Origin: Agromyces soli | GTDB lineage: Bacteria; Actinomycetota; Actinomycetes; Actinomycetales; Microbacteriaceae | Direction: 5' to 3' | Length of the DNA: 64,000 nt | Assembly: GCF_022811605.1 (NCBI RefSeq) | Contig: NZ_CP094533.1 | Span: forward strand, 1,488,001-1,552,000 | In this document: one piece after another, positions 1 to 8,054 of the stretch | How positions within the stretch are numbered: position 1 is the stretch's first letter | Layout: the number at the start of each line of letters is the position of its first letter | Notes under the pieces: generated by a model | The model's input: the letters and a program-made list of their open reading frames with translations, nothing else | Told to the model about the DNA's origin: nothing | Database searches by the model: none | Program-made: the position numbers and the translations under genes

Positions 1-185
1 TCGCCGAGGGCTTGTCGAACGCGGCCATCGCCCGCGACATGGGCATCTCGAACCACTCCGTCGACAATCTGCTGAACGCCGTCTACTCGACGCTGGGCGT
101 GCGCGACGACGGCGACCTGAACAGCCGCGTCGCCGCGGCGCTGCACCTCGTGCGCGACGGCGCCCCGGGCGGGGCCGGGGCATGA
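1..185 (+). CDS. LuxR/NarL-type response regulator, C-terminal fragment
   Basis: Only the last 60 codons are inside the window; the gene begins beyond the left edge. They encode a LuxR-type helix-turn-helix: the AEGLSNAAIARDMGIS stretch followed by NHSVDNLLNAVYSTLGV is the usual scaffold and recognition helix pair, followed by a short Ala/Gly-rich tail. The stop codon overlaps the start of the histidine kinase gene by four bases (ATGA), so regulator and kinase are translationally coupled and very likely form one two-component system. The receiver domain cannot be seen, so the regulator class rests on the HTH and the neighbour. Confidence 0.85.
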   Translation, partial: AEGLSNAAIARDMGISNHSVDNLLNAVYSTLGVRDDGDLNSRVAAALHLVRDGAPGGAGA

Positions 186-1399
186 GCCCGCGCGCCCGCG
201 GCACCGCGCCGACGGCCGCGACGCCGACGGCCGCGATCAGCGCGCTGGAGGTGCGCGACCGCGCCGACGACCGGCGCGTGCTGCTGTTCACCGCGGGCGT
301 GCTGCTCACGGCGTTCGCGATCGGCTCGACGCTGCAGACCATCTTCATCTACCGCCCGGAGCGGGTCGCCACCTCCGAGCTGATCGCCGAGGCCCCGCAG
401 CTGCCCGACCGGCTGATGACGAACCTCGTCACCGTCGCGATCGCGCTGCTGCTCGCCGCCTTCGTGCGGCTCGAAGAGCGGCGGCCCCTCGCCGCGGCCG
501 GCGCGGTGCTCGCGATCGCCCTCCCGGTCGCGCTTGCCCGGCATGGGCTGCAGCTGCTGCTCGGCATCTACGTCGCCCCCGAGCTCGACGTCAGCCTCGT
601 CGAGGTGTGCTCGGTCGCCGTCGTCATCGTGGTCGCGCTCGGACTCGCGCTCGCGCAGGTGCGCACGCGCGTGCGGCTGCGCGAGCACGAGCGCGCCGAG
701 GCCGAGCACCGGCTGCGGGCGTCGACGGCGCTCGCCGAGCTGGCCGCGGAGGAGATGCGGGTGCGCCGCGAGGTGGCCGACGGCCTGCACGGCACGCTGC
801 AGGGGCGGCTCGTGCTGAGCCAGGCCGCGATCGACGCGATCCAGCGCCGCGGGGTCGAGGAGGGATGGAGCGAGGCCGCCCTCGCGCAGCTCGCCGGGCT
901 GCGCCGCGATCTCGAGCGGATGCGGGAGCACGACGTGCGCGAGCTCAGCAACCTGCTCTACCCGGTCGGCGTCGACGTCAGCCTCGATCACGCCATCCGG
1001 GCGCTCGTGCGCCGGGTGCCCGCGGAGATCGACATCACGGCCGAGGTCGACCCCGAGGCGGACCTCGCGCTCGATCGCGGCGACGACGCCGTCGCGCAGC
1101 GCATCGCCGTCGTCCGCGGCGTCGAGGAGGGCATCACGAACGCCCTTCGGCACGGTGCGGCGACGACGATCCGGGTGGCGGTCGGCGTCAGCGGGGGAGA
1201 CGTCGACGGTGCGGCCGCGCCGCGCGTGCGCGCGACGGTCGAGGACGACGGCGTCGGCCTGCCCGATTCGCCGCGTTGGAACGGGCTCGCCCGCACCTCC
1301 GAACGGCTCGGCCTGCGCGGCGGGCGCGTCGAGCTCGCGCCGTCGTCGCTCGGCGGCGCGCGCCTCGAGGTCGAGGTCGCGGCGCCCGTCAGGAGTTGA
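182..1399 (+). CDS. Sensor histidine kinase of a two-component system
   Basis: A 405-residue membrane kinase of the NarX/DesK-like type. Hydrophobic stretches lie at about residues 33-55, 81-98, 104-130 and 143-163, followed by a helical linker. The phospho-acceptor region is REVADGLHGTLQGRL with H203. The ATP-binding domain shows an N-box at 316-325 (EGITNALRHG) and a G-box at 355-360 (DDGVGL). It overlaps the upstream LuxR-type regulator by four bases, so it probably phosphorylates that protein. The sensed signal cannot be read. Its last 11 bases overlap the end of the convergent lipoprotein gene. Confidence 0.85.
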   Translation: MSPRARGTAPTAATPTAAISALEVRDRADDRRVLLFTAGVLLTAFAIGSTLQTIFIYRPERVATSELIAEAPQLPDRLMTNLVTVAIALLLAAFVRLEERRPLAAAGAVLAIALPVALARHGLQLLLGIYVAPELDVSLVEVCSVAVVIVVALGLALAQVRTRVRLREHERAEAEHRLRASTALAELAAEEMRVRREVADGLHGTLQGRLVLSQAAIDAIQRRGVEEGWSEAALAQLAGLRRDLERMREHDVRELSNLLYPVGVDVSLDHAIRALVRRVPAEIDITAEVDPEADLALDRGDDAVAQRIAVVRGVEEGITNALRHGAATTIRVAVGVSGGDVDGAAAPRVRATVEDDGVGLPDSPRWNGLARTSERLGLRGGRVELAPSSLGGARLEVEVAAPVRS

Positions 1400-1769
1400 C
1401 CGGCGCGCGATCGAGCGTCGCGATCTGCGCCTCGTCGTCGGCGTAGACCGTCATCGTGTCGCCCGACACGTTCGCCGTGTCGAGCCCCTCGAGCACCGCC
1501 TCGGTGTCCGGGCACGCCATGCGCGTCGAGGCGACGTCGTCGAAGGAGATGTTGTCGTCCTCCATCGTCCAGCTGCCGGTCAGGCGGTTGCAGCCGTCGT
1601 TGCCGGTGAAGGCCCCGCCGCTCTCGAGCTCGAGGTAGGCGCCGTCGGGATCACCCCAGGTGCCCACCGGGTCGGGGCCGCCGCCCCCGGCGCAGCCGCC
1701 GAGCATCGTGATGAGCATGACGGCCGCGAGTGCGGCTCCTGCGGCGCGACCGTGTCGGATCCGATGCAT
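1389..1769 (-). CDS. META-domain (HslJ-like) lipoprotein
   Basis: A 126-residue secreted lipoprotein. It has a basic N-terminus, a hydrophobic helix and a lipobox LGGC with Cys26, then a Gly-rich linker. The body resembles the META/HslJ fold: GTWG near the start, the motif NDGCNRLTGSW around residues 57-67, and a second cysteine in MACPD. META proteins are small envelope proteins often linked to heat or antibiotic tolerance, but the biochemical role is unknown. The start was chosen because the signal peptide begins there; the longer open frame upstream lacks one. It is transcribed alone, convergent with the kinase. Confidence 0.8.
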   Translation of the reverse strand: MHRIRHGRAAGAALAAVMLITMLGGCAGGGGPDPVGTWGDPDGAYLELESGGAFTGNDGCNRLTGSWTMEDDNISFDDVASTRMACPDTEAVLEGLDTANVSGDTMTVYADDEAQIATLDRAPVNS

Positions 1770-1870
1770 GAGCTTCCCCCCGTCCGACGCTTCGCAGTCG
1801 CGACGCCGGCTGCCATCCGGTGGCCGGTGCGCGTCGGTCACCCTCTGCTTAGCGAACCGCGCCGCCCGCG

Positions 1871-2305
1871 TCAACGGCGGGAGCGCAGCATCTGCTCCCC
1901 GGCGTCGACGTAGGCGCTGAAGAGACCGGTGACCGCGCGCAGGCGTTCGGCGGCGTGCGCGTCGTCGGTGAGCGGCTCCGCCGCCTCGAGGGCGCGGATG
2001 AACGCCCGGGACCGCTGGTGGCTCGCGGCGAGGAGCTGCTCGAACCCTCCGGCGGCCTCGATCAGGAGGCGGCGGCTGCCCGGCTGCGGGATCGTGCGGG
2101 CGAGCCCCCAGGCGGCGAGCTCGCGGGTGGCCTGGCTCACGGCGCCGGCGCTGAGGCCGAGCGCCTCGCGCAGCTGCTCCGACGAGGAGGGCTCGGCGCG
2201 CAGCAGCAGGTAGCCGTAGACGCGGCCGGTGGCCCGGGCGAGCTGCCACGAGGCGAGCGTCTCGCCCATCACGTCGATGAAGCGCTGCTCCTCGGCATCG
2301 GTCAT
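1871..2305 (-). CDS. GbsR/MarR-family transcriptional regulator
   Basis: A 144-residue winged-helix regulator of the GbsR-like MarR group: an N-terminal helix (EEQRFIDVMGETLASW), then the HTH SSSEQLREALGLSAGAVSQATREL, a wing, and a long C-terminal helical dimerisation segment. The ATG at 2305 was chosen because it overlaps the hydrolase stop codon (ATGA), which couples the two genes. It is the second gene of the hydrolase operon and the best candidate for binding the perfect inverted repeat over the hydrolase start, giving autoregulation. The ligand is unknown. Confidence 0.85.
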   Translation of the reverse strand: MTDAEEQRFIDVMGETLASWQLARATGRVYGYLLLRAEPSSSEQLREALGLSAGAVSQATRELAAWGLARTIPQPGSRRLLIEAAGGFEQLLAASHQRSRAFIRALEAAEPLTDDAHAAERLRAVTGLFSAYVDAGEQMLRSRR

Positions 2306-3156
2306 GCGGCGGTCCCTCCTGCGCTCGGCGGCCGGCCGTGCCATCCTGCCAGCAGCTGGAGCAGGAGCTCGCTCACCGCGTCGGGCGCGTCGAGCGTGAC
2401 GATGTGCCCGGCGCCGGGCACGACGTGCTCGGCGACGTCCTCGGCCGCGGCCCAGCGGGGCATCGCGGTGGCGATGTTGCCCGTGCGGTCCTCGGCGCCG
2501 CGCACGAGCGCGAGCGGCACCGGGCTGCGGAAGCCGGGGTCGGGGGAGACGAGCGAGACGGTCGCGCGCCAGACGTCGAGGAACACCGCCTTCGGCATCC
2601 GCGCGAACATCGCCTCGGTACGGGCGATCGCCTCCGGCGTGACCGCCGACGCGCGCGCCATCAGGCCGGGGAGCCGCCCGGCGGGGACGAGCGCGAGCAT
2701 CGGCGCCGCGAGGCGCAGGGCGAACCGCTCACCGGCGGAGAGCGGGCCCGCGTTCCAGGTGGAGTCGAGCACGATGAGCCCGCCCGCGCGCTCGGGGTTG
2801 GCGCGCACGAACGCCTGCGAGAGGTTGCCGCCGAGCGAGTGCCCGACGAGCACCGGCCGGTCGAGCCCGAGCGCGTCGATGAGCGCGGCGAGGTCGTCGA
2901 GCGCGTCGGCGGCGGTGAAGCGCGTGCCGTCCTCGAGCCGGGACGCGCCGTGCCCGCGGAGGTCCCAGCGCACCGTGCGGTGCCCGGCCGCTGCGAGCGC
3001 GGCGAATTGGGCGTCGTACATGCCGCGATCCATGCCGGCGCCGTGGGTGAGCACGACGGCCGCGCGGCCCGAGCCGTCGGTGTCGACCTCGGCCTCGGCG
3101 AGCTCGTAGCCGAGCTCGGCACCGGGACGGACGAGCGATCCGGTTATATTCACCAT
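2302..3156 (-). CDS. Alpha/beta-fold hydrolase
   Basis: A 284-residue soluble alpha/beta hydrolase. The oxyanion strand LTHGAGMD, the nucleophile elbow GHSLGG and the C-terminal catalytic histidine in GAGHIV are all visible, with the acid probably in the VRGAEDRTG loop. The substrate is unknown. A longer open frame exists upstream, but it only translates the intergenic palindrome at 3180-3215, so the ATG at 3156 is preferred. A TATATT hexamer ends six bases before this ATG with no Shine-Dalgarno, suggesting a leaderless transcript. The gene overlaps the downstream GbsR-like regulator and is divergent from the FAD monooxygenase. Confidence 0.85.
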   Translation of the reverse strand: MVNITGSLVRPGAELGYELAEAEVDTDGSGRAAVVLTHGAGMDRGMYDAQFAALAAAGHRTVRWDLRGHGASRLEDGTRFTAADALDDLAALIDALGLDRPVLVGHSLGGNLSQAFVRANPERAGGLIVLDSTWNAGPLSAGERFALRLAAPMLALVPAGRLPGLMARASAVTPEAIARTEAMFARMPKAVFLDVWRATVSLVSPDPGFRSPVPLALVRGAEDRTGNIATAMPRWAAAEDVAEHVVPGAGHIVTLDAPDAVSELLLQLLAGWHGRPPSAGGTAA

Positions 3157-3168
3157 TCTCTGAATATA
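3145..3168 (-). promoter_or_regulatory. Operator overlapping a leaderless promoter and start codon
   Basis: A perfect inverted repeat, TATATTCA-N8-TGAATATA. The distal arm contains the TATATT -10 hexamer (plus-strand 3163-3168) of the hydrolase operon and the proximal arm lies just inside the coding start; the ATG at 3156-3154 is in the spacer. A bound dimer would block both polymerase and the first codons. The GbsR/MarR regulator encoded second in the same operon is the natural ligand by position; this is inference. Confidence 0.75.
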
Positions 3169-3179
3169 GCCCACCCTTT

Positions 3180-3215
3180 CGACTTGCCCGACTTTCATGA
3201 AAGTCGGGCAAGTCG
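3180..3215. repeat. 36-bp intergenic palindrome, copy 1 (ACTTG type)
   Basis: A perfect palindrome: half-site CGACTTGCCCGACTTTCA followed by its exact reverse complement. It lies between the divergent hydrolase and FAD monooxygenase genes. It is one of only two copies at a divergent junction, so it cannot be serving simply as a shared 3-prime terminator here. Confidence 0.95.
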
Positions 3216-3240
3216 GGGTGGGGTGGTTGACGCGGGATGA

Positions 3241-3253
3241 TTTTGTGACAAAA
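3241..3253. promoter_or_regulatory. Candidate operator upstream of the FAD monooxygenase
   Basis: A 13-bp perfect inverted repeat TTTTGT-G-ACAAAA in otherwise GC-rich DNA, 38 bp before the monooxygenase start. It would suit one of the nearby MarR-type regulators, for example the one at 4632-5207, but which protein binds is inferred only from proximity. Confidence 0.55.
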
Positions 3254-3290
3254 CTAACTGCTCGGACGTTCATCTGACGAGGAGGACACG

Positions 3291-4598
3291 ATGAAGATCG
3301 TCATCGCGGGTGCCGGGATCGGGGGGCTCGTCGCCGCCCTGAGCCTGCACCAGGCAGGATTCCGCGACATCGCGGTGTACGAACGGGCCGCGGAGCTGCG
3401 ACCTCTCGGCGTCGGCATCAACCTGCTGCCGCACGCCGTGCGCGAGCTCACGGAGCTCGGGCTCGGCGACGCGGTCGCCGACCTCGGCGTGCCGCCCAGC
3501 CGGCTCTCGTACTCCAACCGCCTCGGGCAGCCGATCTGGTCGGAGCCGCGCGGGCTCGACGCCGGCTACGCCTGGCCGCAGCTCTCGGTGCACCGCGGCG
3601 AGTTCCAGCTGCTGCTCGCCGCCGAGGTCGCCCGCCGGCTCGGGCCGGACGCCATCCGCACCGGCCACCGGCTCGTCTCGGTCGAGCACGGCGAGCACGT
3701 CGAGCGCGCCCGCTTCGAGCGGCCCGACGGCACCGCCAGCGAGGTCGAGGCCGAGCTCGTCGTCGGCGCCGACGGCATCCACTCCGCGCTCCGCGCCCAG
3801 GAGCACCCCGACGACGGCGCGCCCGTCTGGAACGGCCTCATCCTCTGGCGCGGCACCGCGACGATTCCGACGTACCTCGACGGGCGCACGATGATCATGG
3901 CGGGCGACGGCGAGCAGAAGTTCGTCGCCTACCCGCTCGCCGGCGAGACCGATGAGCCCGGGATGACGCGCGTCAACTTCATCGCCGAGCGGCGGGCGCC
4001 CGAGGGCGCGAGCGAGCTCGCCGACTGGAACCTGCCGATCGACCCGGCGCCCATCGTCGAGCGCTTCGCCGACTGGCGCTTCGACTGGCTCGACGTGCCG
4101 GCCACGATCGCGGCGGCCGACGAGATCCTCGAGTACCCGATGGTCGACCGCGAGCCCCTGCCGCACTGGCGCGCGGGCAGCTCGACGCTGCTCGGCGACG
4201 CCGCGCACGCGATGTACCCGAACGGCTCGAACGGTTCCTCGCAGGCCATCCTCGACGCCCGCACGCTCGCGTTCCACCTCGCCGGTGCCGTGCGGGGCCT
4301 CGGCGGGTCCGCGGGGGCCGCCGAGACCGCGTCGGCGGTGCGCGCGGCGCTCGACGCCTACGAGGCCGACCGCCGTCCGGCGACCGCGGCACTGCTCGCG
4401 ATGACCCGGCAGCTCGGGCCCGAGAAGGTCATGCAGCTCGCCTACGAGCGCGCGCCGCAGGGCTTCGCCGACATCCACGACGTCATCCCCGAGGCCGAGC
4501 TGCGCGAGATCGCCGACGCGTACAAGCGCGCCGCCGGCTTCCACCCCGCCGCGCTCACCGAGCGCGACTCGCTCACGCCGGTGAGCGTCGAGCCGTGA
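3291..4598 (+). CDS. FAD-dependent aromatic-type monooxygenase
   Basis: A 435-residue class A flavoprotein hydroxylase of the salicylate/3-hydroxybenzoate hydroxylase type. The dinucleotide-binding GxGxxG is at residues 7-12 (GAGIGG), the DG motif GADGIHSALR at 159-168, and the FAD-ribityl GD motif GDAAHAMYP at 302-310. Such enzymes use NAD(P)H and O2 to hydroxylate aromatic or related rings; the substrate cannot be read here. A strong GAGGAGG Shine-Dalgarno precedes the ATG. It is followed after 33 bp by a MarR-type regulator that probably controls it. Confidence 0.88.
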   Translation: MKIVIAGAGIGGLVAALSLHQAGFRDIAVYERAAELRPLGVGINLLPHAVRELTELGLGDAVADLGVPPSRLSYSNRLGQPIWSEPRGLDAGYAWPQLSVHRGEFQLLLAAEVARRLGPDAIRTGHRLVSVEHGEHVERARFERPDGTASEVEAELVVGADGIHSALRAQEHPDDGAPVWNGLILWRGTATIPTYLDGRTMIMAGDGEQKFVAYPLAGETDEPGMTRVNFIAERRAPEGASELADWNLPIDPAPIVERFADWRFDWLDVPATIAAADEILEYPMVDREPLPHWRAGSSTLLGDAAHAMYPNGSNGSSQAILDARTLAFHLAGAVRGLGGSAGAAETASAVRAALDAYEADRRPATAALLAMTRQLGPEKVMQLAYERAPQGFADIHDVIPEAELREIADAYKRAAGFHPAALTERDSLTPVSVEP

Positions 4599-4631
4599 TC
4601 GCGGCGCTCGCGAGGCTGGCACACTGAGGAC

Positions 4632-5207
4632 ATGGCAGCAGTGCGCGCGGGATCGGCGGATGGCTCGGCCGAGCTGGCCCGGTTGAACCTCGTCGTCTCG
4701 CCGCTGCGGCGCGCGCTGCTCAAGGGCGCGCGCGCCGCGGCGGAGCTCCCCGACATCCCCGACGCGCAGATCGAGCTGCTGCGCGCCGTGCCCCGCGGCG
4801 TGCAGAAGTCGCCGGGCGAGCTCGCCACGGAGCTCGGCCTCGGCCGCTCCACGGTCAGCAACCTGCTGAAGCTGCTGGAGCAGGCCGGGCTCGTCGAGCG
4901 GGCGACGAGTGGCAGCGACGGCCGCCGGGTCGCGGTGCGGGCGACCGAGCGGGCGCTCGACCTGCTCGAGCGCTTCGACCGCGCGAGCGGGGAGCTCGTG
5001 GCCGAGGCGGCGGCGGGGCTCGGCGGCGACGAGCGCCGCGCCCTGGTCGCCGCGGTCCCGGTGCTCGAGCGGCTGCGCGAGCTCGTCGAGGCTCAGAGCG
5101 AGGCGAGCAGGGCCTCGGCGGCGGCGCGGGAGCGCGTCATCCGCGAGGGGTCGTCGTCGAAGTCGCCGAGGAAGACGGAGCCGAGCGCGCAGGTCAGCAC
5201 GCCGTAG
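4632..5207 (+). CDS. MarR-family transcriptional regulator
   Basis: A 191-residue winged-helix regulator. The HTH is SPGELATELGLGRSTVSNLLKLLEQ, followed by the wing ATSGSDGRRVAVRAT, then a dimerisation helix. MarR proteins typically respond to phenolic or lipophilic ligands, which suits its place directly behind a flavin monooxygenase. The normal domain ends near residue 155. The last ~38 residues are a low-complexity Ser/Arg tail that is antisense to the end of the convergent TetR gene, a 115-bp overlap. The tail may be the result of a lost stop codon. Confidence 0.82.
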   Translation: MAAVRAGSADGSAELARLNLVVSPLRRALLKGARAAAELPDIPDAQIELLRAVPRGVQKSPGELATELGLGRSTVSNLLKLLEQAGLVERATSGSDGRRVAVRATERALDLLERFDRASGELVAEAAAGLGGDERRALVAAVPVLERLRELVEAQSEASRASAAARERVIREGSSSKSPRKTEPSAQVSTP

Positions 5208-5665
5208 GCGGCGGTGACGCAGGCGTCCTCGTCGGCGTGCGGATGCGCTGCGGCGACGAGTTCGGCGAGCTGCAGCCGGGTCGCGGTGTACGCGGTCGTC
5301 AGCACCTCGGCGATCTCGGGCGTCACCCGGGAGAGCTCGACGAGCCCGAGCACGACGGCGTTCTCGCGGTCGGGGGCGTTGAAGACCGGCCCGAAGAGGT
5401 AGTCGAGCGCGGCCTCGATGCCGTCGATGCCGGTGGGCAGTATCGAGCCGACCTCGCCGCTCTGGTCGGCGAAGACGGCGACGGCCGTGTCGTGCAGCAG
5501 GCGGTCGCGGTTGCCGACGAAGTGCCGCACGTGCCCGCGCGACATGCCCGCGGCGTCGGCGATGCGGTCGAGGGTCGTGCCGTGGATGCCGTGCTCGGCG
5601 ATGGTGTTCATCGTCGCCTCGATGATCTGCTCGCGGCGCTCGGCGGCGACGGATGGGCGTGCCAA
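5093..5665 (-). CDS. TetR-family transcriptional regulator
   Basis: A 190-residue TetR regulator. The N-terminal HTH has the canonical GTTLDRIADAAGMSRGHVRHFVGNRDRLL; the C-terminal part is the all-helical ligand-binding domain. It starts with TTG: the only in-frame candidate with a Shine-Dalgarno (AGGAG eight bases upstream), while the nearby ATG at 5673 is out of frame. It is divergent from the long hydrolase/ABC operon, with an inverted repeat between them, so it is the probable repressor of that operon and of itself. Its 3-prime end overlaps the convergent MarR gene by 115 bp. Confidence 0.85.
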   Translation of the reverse strand: MARPSVAAERREQIIEATMNTIAEHGIHGTTLDRIADAAGMSRGHVRHFVGNRDRLLHDTAVAVFADQSGEVGSILPTGIDGIEAALDYLFGPVFNAPDRENAVVLGLVELSRVTPEIAEVLTTAYTATRLQLAELVAAAHPHADEDACVTAAYGVLTCALGSVFLGDFDDDPSRMTRSRAAAEALLASL

Positions 5666-5734
5666 CGACGCATCTCCTCTCCTGCGGCGCCGACCGGGGC
5701 GGCTGCAGCTCGAGTGTAACGGCCCGGTAAATTT

Positions 5735-5755
5735 TAGTCTAGTCGGACTTGACTA
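5735..5755. promoter_or_regulatory. Candidate TetR operator for the hydrolase/ABC operon
   Basis: An AT-rich imperfect palindrome TAGTCTAGT-CGG-ACTTGACTA (one mismatch per arm of nine) in the divergent region, 70 bp from the TetR start and 70 bp from the CocE-type hydrolase start. Size and symmetry are typical of TetR-family operators. The central placement would repress both directions. Confidence 0.65.
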
Positions 5756-5825
5756 ACTATGGATGACGGTCGTAGCGTGACCGTCACCCGCGCCGAGCAC
5801 CGGCGCGACGTCCCGAAGGAGCGAC

Positions 5826-7490
5826 ATGCCCGACATCCTGCGCATCCCCCCGGCGCCCGAGAGCCCGCTCTCGACCCCGGCCCGGATCCGCATGCGCGAC
5901 GGCGTGCGGCTCGCCGCCGACGTCTACCTGCCCGGCGCCCCCGAGGCGGCCGACGCGAGCCCCGGCGACACCATCCTCATCCGGCTGCCGTACGACAAGT
6001 CGGGCGTCTACTGCTTCATCCCGCTCATCGCCGAGTACTTCACCCGGCGCGGTTACCGGGTCGTCGCGCAGGACGTGCGCGGCAAATTCCGCTCAGAGGG
6101 CGACGCCCTGCTCTTCGTGAACGAGGTCGACGACGGCTACGACACCCTCGAGTGGATCACCCGGCAGGCGTGGTCGAACGGGCGCGTCGCCATGTGGGGC
6201 GACAGCTACTACGGCTACACGCAGTGGGCCGCCGCCGCGAGCGGCCACCCCGCGCTCAAGGCGATCGCGCCGCGGGTCACGGGCACCCAGCTCGGCGAGC
6301 CCGTCCGCCGCACGGCCGCCGAACGCGTGCGCCGCGTCGAGTGGGGCATCACCTACCTCTACCCGCTCACCCAGTTCTTCGAGAACGACGCCCTGCACTG
6401 GGAGCCCGACTGGTCGAGGCGCGACTTCGCCGCCCAAGCCGAGGAGGTCATCGCCCAGCTCGGGCAGCGCGGGCTCTCCTACGACCAGTGGTACCCGAAC
6501 CCCGTGCTGCTGCCCCGCTTCCCGCAGGGCGACCCGTTCGCCGGCCGTTCGGTGCCCGTGCTGCACACGATCGGCTGGTGGGACAACTGCGCGCCGCTCT
6601 CCTGGGCCGACGTCGCCGCGATCGCCGAACGCCCGAACTGGGAGGCCCACCACTATCTGCGCATCGAGGCGATCGACCACGAGAGCTACCAGCTCCTCGA
6701 GGCCGACGGCGACCGCGTCGCCGAGCGCAGCGAGGCGCAGATCCGGGCGCTGCTGCCGCGCACGCTCGACCCCGCGCTCGACTTCTTCGAGGTCTTCGTG
6801 CGCGGCAACGGCCGGGCGGGCGAGGTGCCCCGGGTGAGCTGGAACCTCGCCGGCACCGAGGAGCAGCGCGAGTCCGCCACGTGGCCGCCCGCCGGGGTGC
6901 GCACGGTGACGCGCTACGCCACGGCCGACGGGGCGCTCGCCGAGCAGCCCGGTCCCGAGGCGACGCTCGCGTGGCGGCACGACCCGGCCGACCTCGTGCC
7001 GTCGAGCGCGCCGGACGCCTTCTCGTTCCTGCTCTCGCTGCCCGACGAGGCGCCCATCGGCGAGCGGGACGACGTGCTGCGCTTCGACTCGGCCGCGCTG
7101 ACGGCCGACGTCGACCTCGCCGGCCCCGCGACGGCGCGGCTCGAGCTCAGCTCGGACGGGCCCGTAGCGGACTGCTTCGTGCGGCTGCTCGACGTGGCCC
7201 CCGACGGCACCGCCCTCCGCATCGCCCGCGGGCAGCTGCAGCTGCTCGACGCAGGCACCCCGCACACGCTCGAGATCGACCTCGGCCAGCTCGGCTACCG
7301 CGTGCGCGCCGGCCACCGGCTCCGGGTCCACATCTCGAGCAGCGACTACCCCGAGTTCCTGCCGCAGACCGGCACCGGGGCCGACCCCTGGAGCTGGGGC
7401 GAGACGCGGATCACCACCCAGCGCACCCGCGTGGGTGGCGCCGACGGTCTCGCGCTCACGCTCACCGTGCTGGAAGGAGCATTGCCGTGA
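5826..7490 (+). CDS. CocE/NonD-family serine hydrolase (X-Pro peptidase S15-like)
   Basis: A 554-residue soluble acyl or peptidyl hydrolase. The N-terminal alpha/beta-hydrolase part begins RMRDGVRLAADVYLPG and carries the nucleophile elbow GDSYYG at residues 125-130 (Ser127). Acid and histidine candidates lie in the GWWDNCAPLSW and IDHESYQ segments. The C-terminal third is the galactose-binding-like jelly roll of this family (RLRVHISSSDYPEF). Known relatives hydrolyse cocaine esters, glutaryl-acyl antibiotics or X-Pro peptides; the substrate here is unknown. It opens the TetR-controlled operon with an AAGGAG site before its ATG and overlaps the next gene by one base (TGATG). Confidence 0.88.
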   Translation: MPDILRIPPAPESPLSTPARIRMRDGVRLAADVYLPGAPEAADASPGDTILIRLPYDKSGVYCFIPLIAEYFTRRGYRVVAQDVRGKFRSEGDALLFVNEVDDGYDTLEWITRQAWSNGRVAMWGDSYYGYTQWAAAASGHPALKAIAPRVTGTQLGEPVRRTAAERVRRVEWGITYLYPLTQFFENDALHWEPDWSRRDFAAQAEEVIAQLGQRGLSYDQWYPNPVLLPRFPQGDPFAGRSVPVLHTIGWWDNCAPLSWADVAAIAERPNWEAHHYLRIEAIDHESYQLLEADGDRVAERSEAQIRALLPRTLDPALDFFEVFVRGNGRAGEVPRVSWNLAGTEEQRESATWPPAGVRTVTRYATADGALAEQPGPEATLAWRHDPADLVPSSAPDAFSFLLSLPDEAPIGERDDVLRFDSAALTADVDLAGPATARLELSSDGPVADCFVRLLDVAPDGTALRIARGQLQLLDAGTPHTLEIDLGQLGYRVRAGHRLRVHISSSDYPEFLPQTGTGADPWSWGETRITTQRTRVGGADGLALTLTVLEGALP

Positions 7491-7948
7491 TGGACCCCGT
7501 CCTCGAGTACGTCTTCGAGATCAAGGCGACGATCGATCCCGACCTCCACATCGGCCGCGGGCCGGAGGAGCGGCTGTCGTTCACGCCGGTCTCCGGCGGC
7601 AGCGTCGACGGCCCCCGGCTGCAGGGCGAGGTGCTCGGCGGGGGCGGCGACTGGGCGGTCGAGCGCTTCGGCACCGCGCAGCTCGAGGCGCGCTACCTCA
7701 TCCGCGCCGCAGACGGCGCGGTCATCGACATCCTGAACCGCGGCTACTTCCGGGCGAGCCCCGACGTCGTCGCCCGCATGGATGCCGGCGAGGACGTGCC
7801 GGAAACCGAACCGGGACTGTACTTCCGCACCGCGCCGGTCTTCCAGACCGACGCACCGCAGCACCGATGGCTGGCCGAGCACCAGTTCGTCGGGCTCGCC
7901 CGCGACGAGGGCGGCCAGGTGTGCATCCGCATCTTCCTGCTCCGCTGA
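7490..7948 (+). CDS. DUF3237-family protein, first copy
   Basis: A 152-residue cytosolic beta-rich protein matching DUF3237: opening LEYVFEIKATID, the central GPRLQGEVLGGGGDW, then LEARYLIRAADG and the C-terminal HQFVGLARDEGGQVCIRIFL. The ATG overlaps the hydrolase stop codon; a GTG one codon earlier is also possible, with a better Shine-Dalgarno distance. The family has no firm biochemical function that I know of. A second, divergent copy closes the ABC-transporter genes of the same operon at 13245-13724, so DUF3237 seems tied to the pathway rather than incidental. Confidence 0.85.
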   Translation: MDPVLEYVFEIKATIDPDLHIGRGPEERLSFTPVSGGSVDGPRLQGEVLGGGGDWAVERFGTAQLEARYLIRAADGAVIDILNRGYFRASPDVVARMDAGEDVPETEPGLYFRTAPVFQTDAPQHRWLAEHQFVGLARDEGGQVCIRIFLLR

Positions 7949-8054
7949 GCGGGAGCGCGGATCGCCGCCACCAGCACCACCCCTTCCCCCATCCATCCAC
8001 GGCCCAGCGGATCCACCGGATCCGGCCGGGCCGCCAGGACCGAACGGAACTCTC

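Noticed and set aside
3157-3273. A 39-codon N-terminal extension of the first hydrolase
   Set aside because: It is a translation of the intergenic palindrome (TFMKVGQ and PDFHES peptides recur wherever the palindrome is read through).
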